Of a stretch of 64,000 bases of DNA, positions 45,290 to 56,500 are shown piece by piece. This stretch comes from Camellia lanceoleosa (Eukaryota; Streptophyta; Magnoliopsida; Ericales; Theaceae): the NCBI GenBank assembly GCA_025200525.1, contig CM045761.1:46198190-46262189 (forward strand). Direction: 5' to 3'. The position numbers and the translations under genes are program-made. Every line of letters begins with the position of its first letter. Position 1 is the first letter of the stretch. The notes below the pieces were generated by a model, which did no database searches, had not been told where the DNA came from, and saw nothing but the letters and a program-made list of their open reading frames with translations.

Positions 45290-45790
45290 TATTTACGTCA
45301 GTGTCTCCTTTTGCCTGTTTGTTGATGGAAGTTCAAATCGACAAGGAGCGATGACAGGAGTAGTGCTAGTATCGCTAGATGGGCAGATGCTGGAACAATC
45401 CATTCATTTGAGGTTTAAAGCCTCAAACAATGAAGCAGAGTATGAAGCACTGATCGCAGGGTTGAAGTTGGCAATAGTAATGGAAGTCGACGAGGTGATG
45501 GTCTTTTGTGACTCCCATCTTATCGTCAACCAGACAACGGGCGAATACGCTGCCCGAGATAAAAGAATGATGGCCTATGCAAAAGAGGTGGGTAGACTGA
45601 TAACATTATTCCAAAATTGCCGACTATAGCAAGTTAGCCGAGATGATGACAGCCATGTTGATGCCTTGGCCAACCTGGCTAGTGCAATGAAACCAGGAAA
45701 GACAAGGACAATAATGGTTGACTACTTGTCAGGTCCAAGTATAGAACCATTGAACACAAAGCATGAGACAATGTGTGTGGAGATGGGACC
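45290..45790 (+). pseudogene. Second (archaeal-type) RNase H domain
   Basis: A separate RNase H-like domain sits between the retroviral-type RNase H and integrase. It shows LFVDGSSNRQGA (first Asp), ASNNEAEYEALIAGLKLA (Glu), VFCDSHLIVNQ (Asp) and, after a stop at about 45628, DDDSHVDALANLA (last acidic residue). All four catalytic positions are visible. This acquired domain characterises the Tat/Ogre branch of plant Ty3/gypsy elements and supports the lineage call. Confidence 0.85.
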
Positions 45791-45899
45791 AAGCTAGATG
45801 GATGTGATAATCGTATTCCTCAGAGATAGGAAACTACCAGATGATCATAAAGAAGCACACAAGATCAAACTGAAGTCGGCAAGATTCAATCTGACAGCA

Positions 45900-47033
45900 G
45901 AAGGACATCTCTACAGAAGATCTTTTACTGGTCCCCTTTTGAGGTATGTACATCCTTGACAAGTTGAAGACTTCCTGCATGAAATACACAAAGGAGTATA
46001 TGGAAGCCACACTGGGGGCAGGTCACTTGCTCATAGGGCCATTACTCAGGGATACTGGTGACCCTATATGCAAAAAAATGCTGAAGCTTATGTCAGAAAG
46101 TGTGAGAAGTGTTAAAGGTTTGCACTTTTGATACACCAACCAGCAACAGATTTGAACCCAGTATCCAGCCCTTGGCCATTTGCCCAATGGGGCATGGATC
46201 TTGTTAGACAACTGCCTCAAGCAACTAGACAAAGGAAGTTCCTGCTAGTGGCAACAGATTACTTCACCAAGTGGGTGGAAGCTGAACCCCTTGCAAAGAT
46301 TCGGGACATTGATGTAAAGAACTTCATATAGAAGAACATCATCACCAGGTTTGGGATCCCAAGGGCGATAATAGCAGACAATGGTACATAGTTTGACAGT
46401 AAGCTAATCAAGAACTTCTGGGCAAAGTACAAAATCAAGAACTACTATTCCACCCCAAGCTTCCCTCAAAGCAATGAACAAGCAGAAGCATCCAACAAAA
46501 CTATCTTGGATGGGATTAAGAAAAGGCTGGAAGCAGCAAAGGGGAAGTGAGTGGAAGAGTTGCCCAATGTACTTTGGGCATATCGAACTACGCTGAGAAG
46601 ATCAACCGAGGAATCCCCATTTGCAATGGCTTATGGCACAGAGGTAGTAATCCCATTAGAAGTCGGCATCCCAGGAATCAGAACCCAGGGAGTGGAGAAT
46701 GGGACTAATGATTCATTTTTAGCCCGAGATCTGGACCTTTTGGAAGAAAGAAGGAAGAAAGTAGTAATTTAGCTAGGGGCATACCAGTAGCAGCTTGCTA
46801 AGGCTTACAATAAGAAGGTCAACCCACGGGAGTTTCAAGTCAGGGACCTCGTCCTGAGAAAGGTCGTCAGCAACAAAAAAGATCCCAGAGAGGGCAAGCT
46901 TGACCCAAATTGGGAGGGACCTTATAAAATCATCTCGGTCCTGGGCAATGGAACATATCGGCTTAAAGACAGTGAAGACAAAGAGTTACCAAGACTCTGG
47001 AACACTTACAACCTAAAATTTTTCTATCATTAA
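45900..47033 (+). pseudogene. Tat-element integrase, degraded
   Basis: The zinc-binding region is frameshifted at about 45930-46125. The core follows with WPFAQWGMDLVRQLPQA (first Asp, about 46195), VATDYFTKWVEAEPLAKI, IIADNGT (second Asp, about 46370) and FPQSNEQAEASNKTI (Glu). The downstream part reads LWAYRTTLRRSTEESPFAMA, YGTEVVIPLEVG and the C-terminal GPYKIISVLGNGTYRLKD, ending YNLKFFYH and TAA at 47031-47033. Stops at 46329, 46388, 46548 and 46770 break the frame. No chromodomain is present, as expected outside the chromoviruses. Confidence 0.9.
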
Positions 47034-47133
47034 TTTTTTATTTTTTAAAGTCTTTTGTTATTAGCCGAAGTAAATAATAAAATTTTAGCTCGATTCTTTA
47101 AATTCAAACTTGTGTAAAATGATTAACTAGGAT

Positions 47134-47322
47134 GGCGATGTTTTTTATTGAAACATGATAAATAACTTAAACTTATTATATGGCAGAGTTGAATTATACT
47201 TGCATATAATAAAGTTGAATTGAGTTGGCAATGTTTCTGATTGAAACATGATGAATAACTTAGACTCATTATACGGCAGAGTTGAAATTATACTTGCATA
47301 TAATAGAGTTGAACTAAGTTGG
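47134..47322. repeat. Two tandem copies of a 93-bp unit
   Basis: Both copies contain TTGAAACATGAT.AATAACTTA, GGCAGAGTTGAA and TTATACTTGCATATAATA, offset by 93 bases. They lie in the non-coding stretch between the pol stop and the antisense ORF of the Tat element (47034-48070), which otherwise shows no genes. Confidence 0.8.
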
Positions 47323-48070
47323 ATTAACCTAGATTTGCTGTGTCGACAGAATTAAAACTTTGAATGATACTAAGAACATATCAATTAGATTAACAGAGAA
47401 ACCGAGGTCGATAACCTCAACCAGCCTCTGTTTGAATCTGACCTCAGCGCCAAGATCATCGATACATGCTTAATGTGAACATAAGTGAAACTTAAGTTCA
47501 CATTAGGAGGCAGAGAGCTGGAGAATGATAAAAAAAGTTTAAAAGCTTGACAAGGGAAGGCTTGTCAAACATTTTACAAGCTAGAGTTGGCTTAAACACT
47601 TGTTGAAATTTTTCAGAAAAATTTACAAGTTAAAGGTACGCCGAGGTCATATTACAAAGAAGTACATTCCTAGTTGCCGAGATGACCAGATTACCCAGCT
47701 TTGAGATAATTGAAGACAGAAGTCTTGATAATTGAAAGTGAAGTGGCAAGTTTTAAATAAACACTTGTGAAAATATTTTAACAAATGTTTTCAAGTGTTA
47801 AGCCATGGCCAAGATAAACAGTAAGTGGGTATAACCGAAGTATTTTACCTTGAGGAAATTGCACAGTTAGAATATGGAATCATACAAGACAGTAAAGAAA
47901 AGACAAGTATCAACACTTAGTCAAGAAAGATGACTTGCATTCAGATAAGGAAGTTGTTCAGATACAAAATGGCACATCAGCCAAACTAAAGTTAAAATAT
48001 TGTCCAAAAAGTTATAATAAACTCCAAAAACAAAAAATACAAAGTAAAGAAGCAACAACTGGTATCTAGA

Positions 48071-50665
48071 CTACTTAGCATCAGCGGCAAGATGTGTCTC
48101 AGCCTCAGAAGACAACTGTGAACTTTTCTCGGCAGCCTTTTCAACCTCGAGCTCGGCGTCAATCTCTTGCAGAATTTGATGAATTTGATCAATGCTCTTC
48201 TCGGTGATTAGCACTTCGGCTGTTGTCTTCTAGGGTGAAGGACCTTTTGAAACCTCGTCCTCCTTATCCTGAGTCAAGTCTAGGACTTGCTCATTCAGAG
48301 TTGGGGACTTGGCCCTAGCAGGAACATCAGCATCAGCCGTCTCGGCCTCTTCGTCTTCGGCTTCCTCTCTTTCTTCTTCTTCTTCTTCTTCTTCCTCCCT
48401 AGCCTTTGCCTTGGATTGGCTTGAAGTGGGAAGGAACGACAGCGTAAGTTGGCCTACGTCTCTGAGAGGAGAGTCCTCGGGGACAGCCAGCTCCTTCAGA
48501 GCAACCGTCCAACCAAGGGTGTAACCCTTGTTGCATACCTCTCTGACTTGTTGTTTTATAGTCCTCGTGGACGTCGGCTGCCCCCTCGACATAGGCCTTC
48601 TCGTTTGCCGTTTTAATCTCGGCGACTTTTGTGGCTAGGGCATCTCGGAGCTCGACTTGGGCTTTGATCATTTTTGCCTCGGCCTCTTTCTTCTCGGCCT
48701 TAAGGACCTCAACGACAGCCTCAGTAGCTTCCGCCCTTTCCTCGGCTTCATCTTGGGCTTGTTTGGCTGCCTTGGCCTGATCTATCAATGTTTTCATCTT
48801 GGCCTCGGCTTTATTTATGGTCCTAAGCAAACCAGCAGCCTCCTTGGTCTTGTAGACCAGCTCTTTCTTCGTTACTTCTGCTTGCATCGCAAAGGAGTGG
48901 GCATGCTGGATTGCCTAGAAGAAATATAAGGAACAAGTTAGTAAAATCTTTAAGTTTGAAGACAAACAATGAAGAGTACCAAGTGTTAAAGATTTACTTG
49001 TACAGAATGTTGAACCATCAAAGCGAAATTTTCATATTTGTTGACCTTGGCCATTTAGTTGAGGTCAATGGAAAGGAGCAGCGTAGTAGAGAGGACGACG
49101 CCGACCTCAATATCAGAGGCGCTGTCACCAGTTCTGACTGGCTTATCCTCAATTGTAATGGAGGGGGCCCCAATGGTCATCTGATTTGAGAGAACCCGAG
49201 GTGGCTGCTGAGTCCGACCTCGGCTTCTTTGACTTGGTGGATTCGGAGGGTTTAGCCTCGGCGGGTTTCTTTTCGGCGACGGAGGAACTTTTTTCTGCCT
49301 CAGCCATTTTTGAGATCGGCAAGGTGTCCTCAGAGTCGATTTGAGTCACCATTGCCTTTGTTTCGGCCTTTTTTAGCCTCTTTGGCTTTGGTTTGGGCTG
49401 GGACTGAGAAGGAGAAGATTGCACTATAACGACATTGGGGATGTTGGCAAGAAGGTCTTCAGCAACGGCCTTTTTTCGCCCTATCTCGTCGGCAGAGACG
49501 ACAATGGTAACTTTAGTGCCAAAACGGATCGCTGGAAGTGCGGTTAGTGGGTTGGCTGGATTGTAAGCTGATACCTCAGTACTTCAGTGTCTTCGGCTAC
49601 TAATTTTGCCTACGGGGGCAAAAAGTGGAGCTCGACATCGGCGTTGGCGCTGAGAGGGTAGAATCAGTTGTGGAGTAGAAGTTGATGGCTGTTTTGCTGG
49701 GTCATATGTAAAGGCTTGATCTGGCCGAGGTGACGAGGTTGTAGGAGGAGTTGTAGCAGAAGGAGGAGACTTACATTTTTTCGGGACGTCGGGTAGTACA
49801 GATTTATAAGTTGAGATGTAGTTGAGCAGCAGAGGGGCTTTCCTCTGGTCAACTGGCATACCCAACAATTTCTTGAAATCCTTCCTGGGATAGAATGTTT
49901 TGCGGAAATCCTTTGGTAGTTGAGGAAGGACTGCAAAGTATAACAAACAGACGTTAGAACATACAAAAGTATCAGAAATAATAAAAGACTTGAAAGCAAG
50001 TAAAATGACACTTGGCTCTTACCATTCCCCTCTTTGAACCTTTGTTGAAGCAAGGGGTAGAGGTGAAGGTCGTCATCTGGTGAGAACTCCCAGTTGCCCG
50101 AGACGATAAAATAATCGTCTCCAGCACCCTTGTTGAAGTCTGGGAGGTCGGCGATGAGTTTGTATTTTGTGGATCTTGGCTTAAGGTAATAGATTTAGCC
50201 CTTTTCTGCCTTCAGGCTACATATTGTATAACAGTATTGGATATCGGCTAAGGTTATCCTAGCGTTTTCTCAACTAGCTAGGGCAATAATACCGTTAATG
50301 ACTTGGTAAGAGTTAATGGCTAGATGCATTGGGTTGAGTTTGTAGTAGTGAAGGACTTCTCGGAAGAGGATGTTAAGAGGGAACCTAAGTCCACACTCTA
50401 TGAAGGCTACTACTGCGAAGGGCATGGAGTCGTCTTTGGGCATGATGGAGTCCTCCTCTCCAGCCAACTTGAGATAAACGTCGGCAAGGATGGAGAACTC
50501 TTGCCTAAAGTACTCTAGCTTAGCAAGGTGTCTACTCTCCACCTAAACATACCCATGATGTCGGCTAAAAAGGACAAGGTGTTGGATTTCAGAAGGAAGT
50601 GTTTTGTCTGGGTTTGGGTGGACCTCGACTTAACTAAAAAATTGAAATTGGGGAAAGGGTTTTCA
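48071..50665 (-). pseudogene. Spliced antisense ORF of the Tat element (putative gypsy-type transposon protein)
   Basis: Reading leftwards: an N-terminal domain with LRFPLNILFREVLHYYKLNP and MHLAINSYQVINGIIALAS, then PRSTKYKLIADLPDFNKGAG and DYFIVSGNWEF. This resembles the plant domain annotated as putative gypsy-type transposon (PF04195). A probable intron runs from GGTAAGAG at about 50025 to TTTGCAG at about 49933. The exon DFRKTFYPRKDFKKLLGMP and a Pro/Ser/Lys-rich linker follow (to about 49150). A second intron is at about 49000-48917 (donor GTAAATCT, acceptor TTCTTCTAG), then an Ala/Glu/Lys coiled coil (48890-48600), a Glu-rich tract and the end LSSEAETHLAADAK with TAG at 48071. Frameshifts occur at about 50535 and 48565, and stops at about 50280, 50200 and 48230. 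Confidence 0.75.
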
Positions 50666-51437
50666 AGATCTAAGAGGAATTCGTTTCAATTTTTCCTAAG
50701 GATAGGAGTTCTAAAACAAATCCCAAAACCTAAGACTATGAAAACAAGAATTTAAGGCAGAAATCTGGAAAACACAATAAGAAAACAGAGAAGATCACAA
50801 ATTCAGACTCAAGAAAACCATAAGGGGTTCAAGAACATTGCATAAAATGTAAACATGCACAAATTGAAGACAGTGGCAATTTACAAAGAACATCAAGTGT
50901 ATGAACAAAATGTAAGTGCGTGTGTATACCCAGAAACAAATTGCAAGCAAGGGAAAATTTACAACACAGATAAAGATTCGAGAACATAAATAGAATTACA
51001 GTAGCAGTGTATAAAGCATAACAAATTTCGAAGTAAGTCAAAAATTGAAAAAATGGGAGAATAGTGACTTACCGAGGAAAATGAGGCCGGTATGAAGTAC
51101 GGAGTCGACGATGGCGATTGAGAAGAGCAGAAAATGCTTCGCCGGAAGGGGTGATCGAAGCAAGATTTAGAGCTTGGAAAGCTTAAAACAATGACGGCTT
51201 TAGAAAGAGAAAGCTTAAGAAAAATCAAAGAGCATAAGGTGAAAAAACGAAGAAAAAGAAGTGGTTTTGATCAAAACACGAAAAGGCGGAAAAATCACAA
51301 TTAGTGTGCCTAGGATGATATGGTTGAATGAAATAAAATATTTAAATATTTATTTTATTTTATTTTTAGTGATTTATTCTTAGTTTTTTAATTTATAGAA
51401 TATTTTAATATAGTAGAACTTAAAAGTAAAATTTTTT

Positions 51438-52331
51438 AAGGGTAAATTACACTAGTACCCTCTAAAGTTTTTGTTTAATACAGATCTCACATTTTAAAAA
51501 TTATAATCTCCTCATTGAGGTTTGTAATCTCATTACGAATTACCTTCTACATTACTGATGTCATACTCTAAAATTTTTTAAATAACCATTTTATCTTCTT
51601 TTTTTTACCATTTCTTCTTCCTATAATCATGATTACATTCTATAACTCTCTATCATTAAATTCTACATGAACATATTCTTATTGAGTGATTATATATAAA
51701 TATAAATTTTATATAAAATTTGTAAACATAATGATATAGCTTATCCATAAACATGATATATATTTACAACAATATCATTATCACAACATTTTTATGATAT
51801 TCTTTGTACAAATTTTTATATATGAAGATAATTTTTCATATTTATTTCCACCATTATATCTAAGATTAGATCAATTTAATCTAGATTTATTTAAAAAGTA
51901 TAAAATTTGTACATAAAATTTTTTAAAAAAAATTCATTGAATACAACAAAATAAGATAATGTATTAAATTTTTATATTTTTATATTTTTTTGTATTTGGT
52001 GAATTTAAAAAAAAAATCACAAAATATTATACTTCTCAAATATATCTAGATTAGGTATATCTAAAAAATAAAAAATTGCTTAAAATATTTTTAAAAATTC
52101 AGTTAAAAAAATAAAGAAAATAAAAAAAAACTCAATTTTTTATGTGAGTTAAATTAAAGAAGATGATTGTTATTTCTTTTGAAATGACATGAACAAAATA
52201 TTTGTATTATTTTATTATTTTGTATGTATAAATGTTAAGGGGCAAAAATGTCATTTAAATCTGACAGGGAGTAAATGTAATTTTTTAAATATGAGGAAAG
52301 ATTTGTATTAAATAGAAACCTGTAATTTATC
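51438..52331. mobile_element. TIR DNA element of the GGTAAATTACACT family
   Basis: The left end AGGGTAAATTACACTAGTACCC continues with a TTTAATACAGAT-type stretch. The reverse complement of the right end (GATAAATTACAGGTTTCTATTTAATACAAAT...) matches it, as does the further inverted AAAATTA.A pair. The interior is AT-rich without coding potential. Ends resemble those of the 331-2977 element. The target duplication is unclear. Confidence 0.55.
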
Positions 52332-53526
52332 AATTTTTTAATTAATTAATTATTTATTATTATTTTTTTTTTTTTTTGAAATCTTCGCAAAGGAGACAAA
52401 AAATATTAATAAAAAAATCTAATAATCGGTACTTCATGCCAGATGTGTTTTTCCTTGCTGAGAAAAAAATGTAAAAATAGTAAATAATCTGATGAATATT
52501 TTGATTGCGCTCTTACCAGCCTTAGCCCAAAAAAAAAGGAAAAGGAAAAAAGAAGAAAAATTGGGAACGTTTTTTGCTTCGTTACTTAGGGTGTGTTTGG
52601 CGAAAAAAGATTTTAATCAAAAGTTAATAAAAAATTAAAAAATTAAAAAATTAAAAAGTTAAAAGTCAAAATTTATTTTTGAACACTTTAAATTTTTTCA
52701 CCTCATATTTTAATAAAAAAATTATCAAAAAAACCACTTCGTAAACCAGCTCTTAGTAGAGAGCAAAACGATGTTATTAACATTATTGGTAACAAAATTT
52801 TTAGATGAATGTTATTTTTTTTAGCATTAGTATCGTTATGAATCTTTAATAAAAGAAAATATTTATAAAAAAAAATTGACAAAATTTTAAGTCGTGTTAG
52901 TTCCATTTTATTTTTGCTCTTAAATTATTAATGTTTCTTGAAAAATCTATGCAAAAGTAAGAGAATCAAATAATTTGTTGGGGAATAATATTTTTTGCTG
53001 AAATTAATAATGAAGAATCATTTTTTTATTCTCATTCATTTCAAAGGCTGAATTCATAATGACTCAAAATCACATTTTCATTTCCCTCAAAATTCATCTC
53101 ACTCTAATATCATAAATGATTCAAAAATACAGGAATAATAAACATTAATATGCAATCGAGATTCATTTTACAGATGCCAACAATACATGAGTTCAATCTC
53201 TACCACACACTTTAATTCTTACCACAGATTGGTACTATATTCTAGTTTGGTGGACTTAATCCAAAAACAAGGCTTGGTTTGGCATAACAAAAAAAAGTCA
53301 AAAAGTCACTATTCTATTTAAGTCACATCACCGCTTTACTACATCACTTCAAACCCAATTCATATTTTATAAAAAGTCAAAAAGTGCACTTATTTAGTTT
53401 ATCCCAAACAATATGGGTCCACTTTATTGGTACAAGAGTCGTAAAACGTAGACGTGACCTTGTATACACCCCTATTTACCGTGCATTACATATGCATAAT
53501 ACACACTACACACTAAGAAGGTCTAT
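52332..53526. other. AT-rich intergenic DNA downstream of the P450 gene
   Basis: No ORF of note and no recognisable repeat except poly-T and TTTGGCGAAAAAAG / GGCTTGGTTTGGCA stretches reminiscent of MITE ends at about 52590 and 53270. The last few hundred bases should hold the P450 3' untranslated region; a polyadenylation signal is not obvious. Confidence 0.5.
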
Positions 53527-56500
53527 CTATGGTTGATCATAAAACTCACTTGATAAGCGTGGGGTGAGCAACACTTCCAATGGAGTTGCCTTAGGTAGTA
53601 CAATCCCCAACCCCTCACTCATATCCACTTTTCCATTCCTCGACAACATTTCTAGGTTGAACCCTTGAAGCAACCGAACGAGTATCAAATGCATTGTTTT
53701 ATATGCTAAGGCGCTTCCAGGACACGACCTCCTACCAGCGCCAAAAGGAAGGAGCTCAAATTGTTGCCCTATTAAATCCTCTTTTGCTTGCCATGCAAGA
53801 AATCTTTCTGGTTTGAACTCATCAGGGTTAATCCATATGTGAGGGTCACGGTGGAGCTTCCAAATGTTGACTATCAAACGAGTGCCTTTGGGGACATAGT
53901 AGCCAGAGACATGAGCCTTGAATAGACTTCGTGGTATAGATAAGGGTCCTGGAGGGTAAAGTCGGAGTGTTTCTTTGATGATGGCTTGGAGGTAGACTAA
54001 GTTCTTGGTGTCTGATTCATCTAACCATCTTACATTTCCATGTCCAATATACATGTCTATTTCTTCTTGTGCTGTTTTGAGGGTTGTGGGATGATTTAGA
54101 AGTAGGGAAACTGCCCAGGATAAGGCGGCTGTTGCGGTATCAGAGCCTCCTATGATAAGGGACTATTAAAAAACAAAAATAAAATAAAATAATTGTCAAT
54201 TGAAAAGAATGTGCAATTTAAAACATATAAATATAAGTCATACTTATAATAAATTTGAGATATATAATGATTTTTCTATTTACGTTACATTATTGAAAAA
54301 CATAGCTATCCCATAAAATTTGCATCCGTTGAGGTGTTTGTGGGCTTTGTTTGAGCTCAACTCAGTAATATGAACTTTTGGGTTTTAGAGTTTGCTAAGT
54401 AAATTATTCATGCTAAATTAGGTTGGTCACGTATGAGGCCTCTTTTGTGGATTGGTTTTTTTAGTATTTTTTTTTATTTTTTTCACGAAGTAGAAAAAGT
54501 AAATATATATTTAGGAATAATTTTGCTTAGTTATATTGAAAATTGTAAATTATTGAGATGTTGGATTTTTTTAAAGTGATTTTTTGACTTTTTAACTATT
54601 TTAATCAAAAAAATCAAGTTGCCACACGAAGCCTAAGTAATTCCTTAATTTGATCATATTTATCTTAAAATAATCAATTATTATTAAAATCCTAATTATC
54701 ATATCAACATTAATTAATTTTATTTTTATATAAATTATCTATTTAATATGCTTTAAAAAAATAATTTAAACAATCAAAGTAGGACCACAGTAGCTCAGTT
54801 AAAGCTTTCAACTCTGGAGCCTTACCCCTTACAAAATGTCATACCCCCCTTCTTTTACAACTTGGGGTTGGTAGCACCGTGTTGTGAAGCTATGAGGGCA
54901 TATCCTAAATTTATTTTAATGATTTGAATTATTTATAATGTAGAGTTCATTATCTATTAAAAAATTCAAGTTAATTAAATATCTGTAACTTATAATAAGA
55001 CCGCATTCATGTTTAGAAAAAAATAAACGGTTAGTAAGATTTTGATAAATTCTTATGATTATTATTCAGTTTAATCATGAAATTATACTTGTCCTGTTAA
55101 TTATATTTTTTACAAAAAAGATATACTTACGAATCTTATAATATGAAAGGTTCGCATCATTAAAATATGGTCAGAACAAATCTCATGGGGTCAGGGACGA
55201 AGCTAGAATTACTATTGGATGTGAAAATATATTTAAGAGTGTGAATCCTCATAATTTCAAATTTCTTAATATAATATCTATTATTTTTTAAATTTTTTAG
55301 GGGAATTGCCCCCATCTACCCCCATTTGATCCATCCTTGCATGGGGTGTGACAATGTGAGTGCTATCATAGCACCCACCCCCAAATCCCCCTGTTAGTGG
55401 GGTGTATGTTATTGTAATGTTTTCAAAATCAGATTGGACTGGTTGGTTGGACCAATTGATTCATCGATCAATTTAAATTTCGGCCTGGATGAACCCTTAG
55501 ACCCACTTCAAGCTCAAAATCACCTTATTTTCAAGCAATCGGTAAAAATCACGGCTAAACGGGTGTTCGTTCGAACTAGTAACGGTTTGCATGAACCGGA
55601 GCGGGCTTGAAATAATTGAACCTAAAACCTACAGGTCTTTTGAAGCATCCCACCACTTGGACTAGACTCCTTGCTATGAAATATTGCATGATATATTTAA
55701 TTTATTCATTCATTTTTTACTCTTACAAATCAATGTTACTTTTTTTAAGCAACTAAAATTAAAATGGTAAAATTAAAAATCAATTCTTAATATTGGTGTA
55801 TAGATATAACATTAAAATATATTTTTAAAAATATATTATTTATTTGTATTTTTAAATATAATTATTATATAATTATAATATCATGGTTCAATTCTGATTA
55901 ACCTGACAATTGAACTAGCGATCCTTAACTCGGTCACTTTTTCAATTTGCTTCACGGTTCGGATTTCAAAACACTATATAATTGACACATACATTAATCA
56001 AGGCTAGCATTCTCATTAATAAAAGTACCACATTTTGACATTTGAAAGTTAGGTGTGGGTCACACAATAGAAATCAAATACATAGTGAGACATAACTCTC
56101 TTATAAGGGGTGAGGGCCTATATGTGTACACATGTGAATCTCACCTTTTGTGAAAGGGTTGTATCCTATTTTATATTTGATTTATGTGTACATAAACTTA
56201 CTCGTGTATTAATGTAAAGATAAGTGCGTGATCATATTTATTTAGGTTTATTACACTTTTTTCTCTAAACTATCGTCAAATTATCTACTTTAGTCCCTGA
56301 ACTATTGATTAAATCTAGTAAGTCCCTAAAGTATATAAATCAAAGTTTATTTAATTTCTCAACTATCGATTAAATCTGTTAAGTCCCTAAAATATTTAAG
56401 TCAAACCTATTTAGTCCTTGAAAAGATTACAAAAATAAAATATATGCTCAGAAGTATTATAAATTACTAAAAGATCATACCCAATTAAGATTTTATTATA

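Larger units (their letters stand above)
30600..51250 (+). mobile_element. Tat-lineage Ty3/gypsy retrotransposon (interrupted)
   Basis: Order: 5' LTR (to about 31387), primer-site leader, gag, protease, RT, RNase H, second RNase H of archaeal type, integrase, and then an antisense ORF downstream of pol. A second RNase H and extra ORFs around pol are hallmarks of the Tat/Ogre branch. The element is split between 34003 and 43911 by another retrotransposon. All reading frames carry stops. I found no 3' LTR similar to 30600-31387 up to the next elements, so the right end is deleted or too diverged, and the outer coordinates are approximate. Confidence 0.85.

Noticed and set aside
48309..48524. 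Ser-rich plus-strand frame
   Set aside because: Shadow of the Glu-rich tract of the antisense Tat ORF.
47034..51250. A 3' LTR for the Tat element
   Set aside because: Compared by eye with 30600-31387; no shared start, TATA block or end was found, so I left the 3' end unassigned.
54790..54830. tRNA-like phrase AGTAGCTCAGTTAAAGC in P450 intron 2
   Set aside because: Resembles a D-arm/box A only; no acceptor stem, anticodon arm or GTTCGA-type T-loop at the required spacing.
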